Made by a program: the position numbers and the translations under genes | Part shown: positions 1-6,056 of the stretch, one piece after another | Numbering within the stretch: the first letter of the stretch is position 1 | Layout of the letters: the number at the start of each line of letters is the position of its first letter | NCBI GenBank assembly: GCA_002478765.1 | Contig: DLQO01000001.1 | Location: 1-15,419 of the forward strand | DNA length: 15,419 nucleotides | Origin: Flavobacteriales bacterium UBA7430 | GTDB lineage: Bacteria > Bacteroidota > Bacteroidia > Flavobacteriales > UBA7430 | Direction of reading: 5' to 3' | Notes under the pieces: generated by a model | Databases searched by the model: none | Told to the model about the DNA's origin: nothing | The model's input: only the letters and a program-made list of their open reading frames with translations

Positions 1-299
1 GTAAAATCAGTCAGTGACCATTTGTTTTGGCGACCAGACATGGTCTTTCTGACAAATTTATTCACGGAACGGACTTGTGGTCCTAAATCATGGTAGTGCA
101 AAAATCCATCTTTCTCGTATCCAACATCGACAAATGCCGCGTTGAGTCCAGGAACAACTTTTCTTGCTTTACCAAGGTAGATATCACCTACTGCAAAACT
201 GTTATCACTCTTTTCATTGTGGAGTTCAACTAGCTTTCCATCTTTGAGCAGCGCAATCACTACTCCCTGATCGAAAGACTTAACAATTAACTCATTCAC
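1..299 (-). CDS. rng: Ribonuclease E/G family protein, N-terminal part (cut by window edge)
   Basis: This is the first 99 codons of an RNase E/G (Rne/Rng) endoribonuclease; the rest lies beyond position 1. Family members cut single-stranded RNA and mature rRNA and mRNA in the cytoplasm. The translation begins MNELIVKSFDQGVVIALLKD and then matches the family's S1-type RNA-binding region: GDIYLGKARKVVPGLNAAF near residues 43-61, then FVDVGYEKDGFLHYHDL. The start is GTG at 299-297. The only nearby ATG is out of frame and stops after two codons. The gene is the last of a minus-strand group behind HU, a TPR gene and a tiny ribosomal-protein gene. A hairpin with a T-run lies between it and that tiny gene, so it may have its own promoter or depend on read-through. 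RNase G or a Bacteroidota RNase E-like form cannot be distinguished from the N-terminus. Confidence 0.93.
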   Translation of the reverse strand, partial: MNELIVKSFDQGVVIALLKDGKLVELHNEKSDNSFAVGDIYLGKARKVVPGLNAAFVDVGYEKDGFLHYHDLGPQVRSVNKFVRKTMSGRQNKWSLTDF

Positions 300-338
300 T
301 AAATAAAAATTGTTTTATGTAGGTTATACACAAAGCAT

Positions 339-362
339 AAAAAGCACCCTTCATAAGGTGCC
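339..362 (-). terminator. Probable intrinsic terminator before rng
   Basis: On the minus strand, the arms GCACC and GGTGC (344-348 and 357-361), plus two A-T pairs, enclose a 3-nt loop with one bulged base. Five T residues (339-343) follow at once. It sits between the small ribosomal-protein gene and rng, so it would end or attenuate transcription entering rng. The stem is only about 7 bp, so it may be a weak or partial terminator. Confidence 0.5.
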
Positions 363-386
363 TGCTATGTGATCAAGAAGAAAAAA

Positions 387-479
387 TTATTTCTTCTTCT
401 TGTGACGGTTTTTTCTCAAACGTTTTTTACGCTTGTGCGTAGACATTTTATGTCTTTTTCTTTTCTTTCCACTTGGCAT
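387..479 (-). CDS. Tiny basic ribosomal protein, AURKAIP1/COX24 (mS38/bS22-like) family
   Basis: This 30-residue protein begins MPSGKKRKRHKMSTHKRKKR and ends in four lysines. Of its residues 12 are Lys, 6 Arg and 3 His, so it is almost entirely RNA-binding in character. The pattern matches the short bacterial proteins assigned to the AURKAIP1/COX24 C-terminal domain family. Members include the mitochondrial small-subunit protein mS38 and mycobacterial bS22, which bind 16S-type rRNA at the subunit interface. It uses an ATG at 479-477 and a TAA stop at 387-389. It lies 25 nt downstream of the TPR gene stop and 87 nt upstream of the rng start, all on the minus strand, so it is probably cotranscribed with HU and the TPR gene. 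A hairpin terminator follows it. The family assignment rests on remembered sequence similarity; the ribosomal location is inferred from the family. Confidence 0.85.
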   Translation of the reverse strand: MPSGKKRKRHKMSTHKRKKRLRKNRHKKKK

Positions 480-504
480 AGTGTAGTCGTTTAATACGTT
501 AATA

Positions 505-972
505 CTATTTTAATTTCTCTAACATCGTAATGGCCCTGTCTTGCATGTCTCCTTCTGATTTTTCAATCAAAACAGATAATGTAGTCTGAGCCTGAGACGT
601 GTCTTCTAATGCTACGTAACTTAAGGCTAACTGCATGTGAGCCTCAAGCCTATCGCCATCCAACTGAATGACTTTTTCAAAGCGATTTACCGCTTTTTGG
701 TGCTGCCCAGATTGCATGGAGAAAATACCCATATTCCACTGCAAATCAGCGTTTTGAGGGTGCTTGTCAGCCAATGACTTCATTTGTAAAATCCCTTTCA
801 TCTGAGCTTCGGGACTTTCGCTGTTTTTAATGTTTAGTAAAGCCTCCTTAATTTGCTCAGTCAAGGTAGCCTGAGCTTCTTTTATAGCAGGTGTTGGTCT
901 TACCGAACTTGTGTAAATATACAAAACTAAGGCAATTCCAATAACAACAGCTGCAAGATGACTTCTTTTCAT
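505..972 (-). CDS. Membrane-anchored tetratricopeptide repeat protein
   Basis: The protein has 155 residues. It has a short basic N-terminus (MKRSH), then one hydrophobic segment at about residues 6-22 (LAAVVIGIALVLYIYTS) that should act as an uncleaved membrane anchor. The rest would face the periplasm. Two TPR units are visible: about residues 75-108 (NADLQWNMGIFSMQSGQHQK, then AVNRFEKVIQLD) and about 109-140 (RLEAHMQLALSYVALEDTSQ and following). A helical linker at about 30-70 may form another degenerate repeat. TPR folds bind peptides or other proteins, so this is probably a scaffold or assembly factor, but no specific partner can be read from the sequence. The start is 7 nt after the HU stop, so the two are almost certainly cotranscribed. 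The exact role is unknown. Confidence 0.85.
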   Translation of the reverse strand: MKRSHLAAVVIGIALVLYIYTSSVRPTPAIKEAQATLTEQIKEALLNIKNSESPEAQMKGILQMKSLADKHPQNADLQWNMGIFSMQSGQHQKAVNRFEKVIQLDGDRLEAHMQLALSYVALEDTSQAQTTLSVLIEKSEGDMQDRAITMLEKLK

Positions 973-979
973 AAAACTA

Positions 980-1270
980 TTACTTTACGCTTACGTTCGA
1001 TTTTACACCGTCCATAAATACTTTCGCTGGTTTGAATGAAGGGATGTTGTGGGCAGGAATGATGATCGTGGTGTTCTTAGAAATATTTCTTCCAGTTTTC
1101 TCAGCTCTCTCCTTGATAATAAAAGACCCAAAACCTCTCAAGTAAACATTCTCCCCAGATTCTAGAGACGATTTTACTTCGTCCATAAAAGCCTCTACAG
1201 TTGTTTGAACATCAACCTTCTCTAAACCTGTCTTCTCCGCAATCTCAGCTACGATATCTGCCTTAGTCAT
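980..1270 (-). CDS. HU/IHF-family DNA-binding protein
   Basis: At 96 residues it has the usual size of a bacterial histone-like protein, which bends and compacts DNA as a dimer in the nucleoid. The start MTKADIVAEIAEKTG forms the helical dimer body. GFGSF at residues 46-50 and the beta-arm segment GRNISKNTTIIIPAHNIP at about 60-77 are family hallmarks. P72 sits at the arm-tip region that intercalates DNA, and SFKPAKVF at 78-85 closes the fold. The GRNISKNTTI form is what I expect in flavobacterial HU paralogs rather than in E. coli HU. It is the first gene of a minus-strand group with a TPR gene, the tiny ribosomal protein and rng. It has a good Bacteroidota -7 box about 60 nt upstream and is divergent from mutY. 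Whether it behaves like HU or IHF cannot be decided from sequence. Confidence 0.96.
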   Translation of the reverse strand: MTKADIVAEIAEKTGLEKVDVQTTVEAFMDEVKSSLESGENVYLRGFGSFIIKERAEKTGRNISKNTTIIIPAHNIPSFKPAKVFMDGVKSNVSVK

Positions 1271-1328
1271 ATTCTTTTTTCTTTTTGAAACGGTATTTAT
1301 AAATGTTTTCCCATTAAATTTGGGGTGG

Positions 1329-1336
1329 CAAATATA
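1329..1336 (-). promoter_or_regulatory. Bacteroidota -7 promoter box for the HU operon
   Basis: Read on the minus strand this is TATATTTG, a full match to the TAnnTTTG consensus of the Bacteroidota primary sigma factor. A TTTTC stretch lies about 19 nt upstream, a partial match to the -33 TTTG element. The box ends 58 nt before the HU ATG, giving a leader of about 50 nt. Confidence 0.65.
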
Positions 1337-1413
1337 CGTTTTTTCATTTCAATTCGAAAAGAACTTAAATTTTATTTTCAAGGTATAATATTCTCATTCA
1401 CATCTCATTAAGC

Positions 1414-2475
1414 ATGGATTTTTCTAGTCATATACTGCAATGGTACCAGTTCGAACGTCGGGATTTCCCATGGAGAAGCACGAAAAATGCTTATAAAGTT
1501 TGGTTGTCAGAAATAATCCTTCAACAAACACGCACATCACAAGGCCTAAATTATTATCTCAAATTCACAGAAGCCTTCCCAACCGTTCAGGATTTGGCCG
1601 AGGCTAGTGAAAATGAGGTGTTGAAATTATGGCAAGGACTGGGCTACTATTCCAGGGCAAGGAACTTACACCATTCTGCAAAATTTATTCACCAAGAATT
1701 AAAAGGTGTTTTCCCCAACTCTTACAAAGAGTTGTTAAAACTTAAAGGTGTGGGGCCTTACACAGCTGCTGCTATCAGCTCGATATGTTTTAAAGAGGTG
1801 CAGGCAGCAGTAGACGGCAATGTCTACAGAGTCTTGTCCAGGGTCTTTGATGTTGAAACAGCCATAAACAGCTCAAAAGGTATTTCTCAATTCCAGACAC
1901 TTGCAAGCCAACTTGTAAGTCAGACTGATCCGGGAGATTACAACCAGGCTCTGATGGATTTAGGCGCGACAATTTGCACACCAAAAAACCCCAAATGCAG
2001 TCTTTGCCCAACTGAATCTATGTGTTTGGCTCGCGCAAGAAATATCATCACTGAGAGGCCCGTTAAAATCAAGGGCATAAAAATTAAAGAAAGGTATCTC
2101 AATTATTTTTGCCTAGAGCATGACGGGAAATTTCTCATGAAAAAAAGAACGGAAAATGACATTTGGAAGAATCTTTACGATTTCCCTTTACATGAATCTA
2201 ATCATACATCACTAGAAGATACAATGACTTCTTTAGGGGAACTTGTTACGCCTTTCGATGAGAACGCGTTCAATCATATTTGGACAAAACATTACACGCA
2301 CAAGTTGAGTCATCAAAAATTAAGCATTTTCATTCATCATGTACAAATTAACACCCCTCTTGTAGGAAAGAAATGGCTGAGTCTAAATCGCGAAGAAGTC
2401 ATGGATTTGCCAGTCCCCAAGCCCATCGAAAAGTTTTTTGAAGAACTACTCAATCCCCTTGATAACAAAAAATAA
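1414..2475 (+). CDS. mutY: A/G-specific adenine DNA glycosylase MutY
   Basis: MutY removes adenine mispaired with 8-oxoguanine, preventing G:C to T:A mutations. The 353-residue protein has the full set of hallmarks. The catalytic Glu is E33 in SEIILQQT. The helix-hairpin-helix is LKLKGVGPYTAAA at 108-120, followed by the catalytic Asp D134 in VDGNVYRVLSR. WQGLGYYSRARNL is at 73-85. The [4Fe-4S] ligands are C188, C195, C198 and C204 in the CX6CX2CX5C spacing. A C-terminal MutT-like domain spans about 225-345 and recognises 8-oxoG. It carries LSH at 298-300 where E. coli has the FSH loop. No Shine-Dalgarno is visible upstream, which is normal for this phylum. It is divergent from HU and heads the mutY-ssb-gldE-gldD run. 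No key residue is missing. Confidence 0.98.
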   Translation: MDFSSHILQWYQFERRDFPWRSTKNAYKVWLSEIILQQTRTSQGLNYYLKFTEAFPTVQDLAEASENEVLKLWQGLGYYSRARNLHHSAKFIHQELKGVFPNSYKELLKLKGVGPYTAAAISSICFKEVQAAVDGNVYRVLSRVFDVETAINSSKGISQFQTLASQLVSQTDPGDYNQALMDLGATICTPKNPKCSLCPTESMCLARARNIITERPVKIKGIKIKERYLNYFCLEHDGKFLMKKRTENDIWKNLYDFPLHESNHTSLEDTMTSLGELVTPFDENAFNHIWTKHYTHKLSHQKLSIFIHHVQINTPLVGKKWLSLNREEVMDLPVPKPIEKFFEELLNPLDNKK

Positions 2476-2489
2476 TTTCATTAAGTTTG

Positions 2490-2504
2490 GTATATCCAAT
2501 ATAC
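2490..2504. repeat. Short perfect inverted repeat upstream of ssb
   Basis: GTATAT and ATATAC are separated by CCA, ending 28 nt before the ssb ATG. It could be a small operator or a weak hairpin. No T-run follows it, so it is not an intrinsic terminator. Short AT-rich palindromes arise easily by chance, so significance is low. Confidence 0.3.
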
Positions 2505-2532
2505 ATATCTATTAACTTAAATTAATGCTAGT

Positions 2533-2976
2533 ATGGCAGCTTCCTTGAACAAAGTAATCTTGATTGGCAACCTGGGGAAAGACCCAGAAACCCGAACCCT
2601 AGAGAGCGGGACGGTTATGTGTCGTTTTTCTATTGCAACCACAGAAACTTTTAAAAACCGACAAAGTGGTGAGAAAACAAGCCACACTGAGTGGCACAAT
2701 ATTGTCCTGTGGAGAGGATTGGCTGAGGTCGCTGACAAATACCTCAACAAGGGAGATAAAGTGCTGATTGAAGGTCGAATCAGATCGCGCTCATGGGAAG
2801 ACAAAGAAAGTGGACAAATGCGTTACATTAGCGAAGTACTTGCAGACCAAATGCAGATGATGGGCTCCACCAAAAAAACATCAGAACCAGAAGATACAAA
2901 TGTACTGGAAGAGCCCAATCCAAATTCCTTCGTGCATGAGTCTCCGATACAAATGGAAGAAGACTTACCCTTTTAA
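2533..2976 (+). CDS. ssb: Single-stranded DNA-binding protein
   Basis: This 147-residue SSB coats single-stranded DNA during replication, repair and recombination. The OB-fold occupies about residues 4-108, opening with NKVILIGNLGKDPETRTLES and including W54HNIVLWRGLAEVADKYLNKGDKVLIEG. Next comes a short acidic, Pro/Ser-containing linker (about 113-140). The tip EEDLPF (142-147) is the conserved acidic peptide that recruits partner repair proteins. This length is typical for one OB domain plus tail. It lies 57 nt after mutY and 18 nt before gldE, suggesting one transcription unit. The start was chosen because MAASLNKV gives the usual distance to the first strand; the AT-rich upstream region has no Shine-Dalgarno. 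Confidence 0.97.
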   Translation: MAASLNKVILIGNLGKDPETRTLESGTVMCRFSIATTETFKNRQSGEKTSHTEWHNIVLWRGLAEVADKYLNKGDKVLIEGRIRSRSWEDKESGQMRYISEVLADQMQMMGSTKKTSEPEDTNVLEEPNPNSFVHESPIQMEEDLPF

Positions 2977-2994
2977 GAAACTAAATACTGAGCT

Positions 2995-4314
2995 TTGAGC
3001 CCCGAACCCCCATTACTTGCTATACAAACGTTGTCATTTTTCAATCCTATAGATTCTAGCGTCTTCATTTCTCTTGGAGTTCTTTTGGTCCTCTTGGGAA
3101 CATCCGGTTTAATTTCGGGGGCAGAAGTTGCTTTTTTTGCACTTAAACCTCATGAAATTGAAGATTTAAAACGCCAAAACTCTAAGAGATCACGAGTAAT
3201 AAGCCAGTTCTTATCTAAACCCAAAGAGCTGTTAGCCACAATATTAATTACGAATAATTTTGTGAATGTTGGTATTATTATTCTGGCAACATTCATCTCA
3301 GCATCATTATTTAATTTTCAAGGAGTCGCTTGGTTGCAGTTTTTAGTACAAGTAATCATCATCACTTTTTTACTCTTACTTTTCGGAGAAGTACTTCCGA
3401 AAGTTTACGCAAACAACAATGCAGTAAAATTTGTAGGATTCATATCACTTCCCTTGTCCATCTTCGATAAATTGTTCAAACCTCTAAGCTATATTCTTGT
3501 TGCTAGTTCTAAGATAATCGATCGTAAACTAGAAGGAAAAGGGCATCAACTTTCTGTGGACGATTTGTCCAACGCCCTGGAACTTACCAGTGACGAAAAT
3601 GAAGATAAGAATGAAAAAAAGATTTTGGAAGGAATTGTTAAATTTGGTAGTACAGATGTAAAACAAATCATGCGTTCTCGAATTGATGTTACCGCCTTAG
3701 ACCAAAAAAGCACCTTTGATGAAATACTAAAAACAATCAAAAAAACAGGATATTCCCGAATTCCTATCTACCAAAACTCTTTTGACAACATCAAGGGAAT
3801 ATTGTACATCAAAGATTTATTACCGTACCTAAACCAGTCGTCTAAATTCAACTGGAATGAACTTATAAGAGAAGTATTCTTTGTGCCAGAGAATAAAAAA
3901 ATTGACGACCTACTCAAAGAGTTTCAAGAGAAAAAAATTCATCTAGCAATCGTTGTTGATGAGTACGGAGGTACTTCGGGGATCGTTACCCTAGAGGACA
4001 TCATCGAAGAGATTGTAGGGGACATCAGTGATGAGTTTGATGATGATGACATCATTTACTCCAAACTCGATGCGTTAAACTATGTTTTTGAAGGGAAAAC
4101 TGCGCTGAACGACTTTTACAGAATATTAAACATTGAAGGAGCGCTTTTTGAAAATGCAAAAGGAGAATCAGACAGCCTTGCCGGATTTATTTTAGAATTG
4201 ACGGGAAGCATTCCTGAAAAAAATGAAAAAATTACCTTTGACAAATTCACATTTACAATTGAGGGTGTGAATAAGAGAAGAGTTACAACCATCAAAGTCT
4301 CTATTGAAGGGTAA
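2995..4314 (+). CDS. gldE: GldE, CNNM/CBS-domain membrane protein (HlyC/CorC family)
   Basis: This 439-residue integral inner-membrane protein belongs to the HlyC/CorC hemolysin-like family. In flavobacteria the copy next to gldD is named gldE and linked to gliding motility. A CNNM (DUF21) membrane domain covers about 25-180, with hydrophobic stretches near 23-50, 84-105 and 112-133; TNNFVNVGI lies at about 86-94 and GEVLPKVYA at 131-139. A CBS pair follows at about 222-345, with the signature VDEYGGTSGIVTLEDIIEEI at 321-340. The CorC_HlyC domain spans about 355-437. The likely start is TTG at 2995, giving MSPEPP, which resembles other GldE N-termini as I recall them; no ATG lies close by in frame. 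It sits 18 nt after ssb and 12 nt before gldD. The substrate (Mg2+ or Co2+ in relatives) is unproven. Confidence 0.93.
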   Translation: MSPEPPLLAIQTLSFFNPIDSSVFISLGVLLVLLGTSGLISGAEVAFFALKPHEIEDLKRQNSKRSRVISQFLSKPKELLATILITNNFVNVGIIILATFISASLFNFQGVAWLQFLVQVIIITFLLLLFGEVLPKVYANNNAVKFVGFISLPLSIFDKLFKPLSYILVASSKIIDRKLEGKGHQLSVDDLSNALELTSDENEDKNEKKILEGIVKFGSTDVKQIMRSRIDVTALDQKSTFDEILKTIKKTGYSRIPIYQNSFDNIKGILYIKDLLPYLNQSSKFNWNELIREVFFVPENKKIDDLLKEFQEKKIHLAIVVDEYGGTSGIVTLEDIIEEIVGDISDEFDDDDIIYSKLDALNYVFEGKTALNDFYRILNIEGALFENAKGESDSLAGFILELTGSIPEKNEKITFDKFTFTIEGVNKRRVTTIKVSIEG

Positions 4315-4326
4315 GAAATTAAAGCC

Positions 4327-4881
4327 ATGAAGATTAAGCTACTATTTATAACATTGACGATGCTCTTTGTTTCATGCTCTGAAAATTACATTCCAAAGCC
4401 TTTAGGCTACCATAGAATTGATTTATCAGAAAAAGAGTACTTCCCTTATGACAGCGAATGCGCTCATCAGTTTCTCAGGCCTAAAAATGTTAACATTGTA
4501 AAAGGCATGAATTCGTGTTGGTACACCATTGAATACCCCAGTCACAATGCGACCATTTACATCACCTACAAAAAACTCAATTCAAATTTAGAACGCATCA
4601 TTGATGAGAGTCACAAATTAGCATACGATCATGGAGTTCGGTCAGATGGGATAACGGAGCAAGTTTACGCCAATGATATCAATCGTGCATATGGAGTTCT
4701 CTATGACATTCAAGGAAATACCGCATCGAACCTTCAATTTTTTTTGACGGATAGCATTGAACACTTTCTTAGAGGCTCGCTTTACTTTAACGAAACGCCA
4801 AATGCAGACTCGCTTCTACCGGTTAAACAGTACATCAAGGAAGATTTCATCACTTTGATGGAGAGCCTCAAGTGGTCTTAA
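4327..4881 (+). CDS. gldD: Gliding motility lipoprotein GldD
   Basis: This 184-residue lipoprotein is a GldD homolog. In Flavobacterium johnsoniae GldD is needed for gliding and for type IX secretion. The N-terminus MKIKLLFITLTMLFVSC is a type II signal peptide with lipidation at C17; Phe occupies the -3 position. The mature part starts SENYIPKPLGYHRIDL, and the PKPxGYxRIDL motif followed by YFPYDSE is the family signature. No membrane segment follows, so the protein should be a periplasmic, membrane-tethered lipoprotein. It is 12 nt downstream of gldE, an order typical of flavobacteria. Its 3' end overlaps the convergent heme A synthase gene by 14 nt. Its molecular activity is not known, and gld genes also occur in non-gliding relatives. 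Confidence 0.94.
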   Translation: MKIKLLFITLTMLFVSCSENYIPKPLGYHRIDLSEKEYFPYDSECAHQFLRPKNVNIVKGMNSCWYTIEYPSHNATIYITYKKLNSNLERIIDESHKLAYDHGVRSDGITEQVYANDINRAYGVLYDIQGNTASNLQFFLTDSIEHFLRGSLYFNETPNADSLLPVKQYIKEDFITLMESLKWS

Positions 4882-5890
4882 GCTTCTTAAACTGAAAGTA
4901 AAGGGAAATTTGAATGACAAACAGTAGACTCGCCGCCACTAGGTGAATCGGTTGCATCAACGCCATCATGTCAAAATAGGTGAGTATGATCCCACTCAAA
5001 ACCTCCAAGGCAACGACAAAAACAAGGGCATTAACTCCTCGAAAACTCCATTGAAGCTTGTAGTTTCTGTAAAACAGCAGGGCATGAACGACAACAAGTG
5101 AAATTGCAAAGGACCTATGAAATTTGAACGTATTTCCTGCCAAACCAATCCAAAGGTCTCTTTGTGTATGACCCAAGCTTCTTGATATCTCATCAATCAA
5201 CTGACGAACTTGAGTCCCTAATGTAATTTGTATGAGGCTCAGTATAATAGCAACAACAAGAAGGCGATTTAAAGTCTTATCAAAGATTAAGGGGTCTTTT
5301 TTTGTTGATTCGGGTAGTTCTGAGATTAAATACATCATCAAAGCAACAATCAGTAAAGCCACCAACATGTGAATTGTAATTTGTGCAGGCTGAAGAACTG
5401 AAAACACCACTGTAGCTCCAAGCCAAGCCTGAAAACCCATTAAAAACACAACGACGGCACTCAGAAAAACAATTTTTCTTTTTGAATTCCAGAACCTAAG
5501 GGACATCAACAACATAACGAATGTAAAAATCCCTGAAAGTGCTCCTATAAGGCGATTGATGTACTCAAACCAGGTATGCGTGGCGTTGAATATTGCATAA
5601 TTGTGTTTCTTGTATGGCGCCCAATTTGATGCGTCGTAACTCCCTCCAGTAGTAAAATTAGTTTTGGCAGACCACAACTGCGCCTCGTAGATGATCATTT
5701 GTCCTGCAAAAAAAGGCTGAGTCTCCCTCCACTCTACTTGCTCAATATGGGTCGGCGGAATGATAAAACCAAAACACTTTGGCCAATCAGGGCAGCCCAT
5801 TCCAGAACCTGTCATACGAACAACGGACCCTGCAACAATAATCAGAAAAATACTTACGAGCGTAAACTTTGCGAAAAATTTAAATGACAT
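4868..5890 (-). CDS. ctaA: Heme A synthase (COX15/CtaA family)
   Basis: This 340-residue inner-membrane enzyme converts heme O to heme A for the aa3-type cytochrome c oxidase. The N-terminal helix (about 6-24) leads into VVRMTGSGMGCPDWPKCFG. That segment carries the conserved R25, T27-G28-S29-G30 and a C33/C39 pair of the kind found in the extracellular loop of bacterial CtaA. Heme-ligand His candidates sit in HTWFEYINRLIGA (about residue 105), TIHMLVALL, FHRSFAISLVVVHALLF and QPIHLVAASLL. About eight membrane helices are visible, in line with the family. An extra hydrophilic loop of about 60 residues lies between helices 1 and 2. The gene converges on gldD with a 14-nt overlap. A metal-binding lipoprotein gene lies 166 nt upstream on the same strand. 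No other oxidase assembly gene is in the window. Confidence 0.95.
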   Translation of the reverse strand: MSFKFFAKFTLVSIFLIIVAGSVVRMTGSGMGCPDWPKCFGFIIPPTHIEQVEWRETQPFFAGQMIIYEAQLWSAKTNFTTGGSYDASNWAPYKKHNYAIFNATHTWFEYINRLIGALSGIFTFVMLLMSLRFWNSKRKIVFLSAVVVFLMGFQAWLGATVVFSVLQPAQITIHMLVALLIVALMMYLISELPESTKKDPLIFDKTLNRLLVVAIILSLIQITLGTQVRQLIDEISRSLGHTQRDLWIGLAGNTFKFHRSFAISLVVVHALLFYRNYKLQWSFRGVNALVFVVALEVLSGIILTYFDMMALMQPIHLVAASLLFVIQISLYFQFKKLKTT

Positions 5891-5912
5891 GTGTATGGTT
5901 CGTTTGCCGATT

Positions 5913-5919
5913 CAAAGTA
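5913..5919 (-). promoter_or_regulatory. Possible -7 box for heme A synthase
   Basis: Read on the minus strand this is TACTTTG, one base shorter than TAnnTTTG. It ends 22 nt before the heme A synthase ATG. No convincing TTTG occurs at -33. A nearly identical short form is seen at 15255-15261 with a well-placed TTTG, which gives it some support. Confidence 0.3.
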
Positions 5920-6034
5920 TGAGTAAGCCCAATTAATACTGCGAATGAGTGCTGATGCACCCATGATTTGAAACCATAGAACAGAAATGCTACTATTGGT
6001 GAAATTGAGTAGAGTTTTATGCACCAAGATTCAC

Positions 6035-6050
6035 TTATTTGGGCAAATAA
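6035..6050. repeat. Perfect 7-bp inverted repeat after the metal-binding lipoprotein gene
   Basis: TTATTTG and CAAATAA are separated by two G residues, and the repeat ends 6 bases short of the stop codon of the minus-strand gene at 6057. The minus-strand continuation is GTGAATC, with no T-run, so it is a poor intrinsic terminator. It could be an mRNA 3'-end hairpin or a protein-binding site. Confidence 0.35.
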
Positions 6051-6056
6051 AATGTA

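Noticed and set aside
2517..2804. A 95-codon minus-strand frame across ssb
   Set aside because: It is antisense to a fully conserved OB-fold and has no recognisable motif.
5854..5964. A 36-residue minus-strand ORF (MGASALIRSINWAYSYFESA...) upstream of heme A synthase
   Set aside because: It overlaps the start of the heme A synthase gene in another frame, matches no family I know, and has no promoter or conserved feature. It is probably chance.
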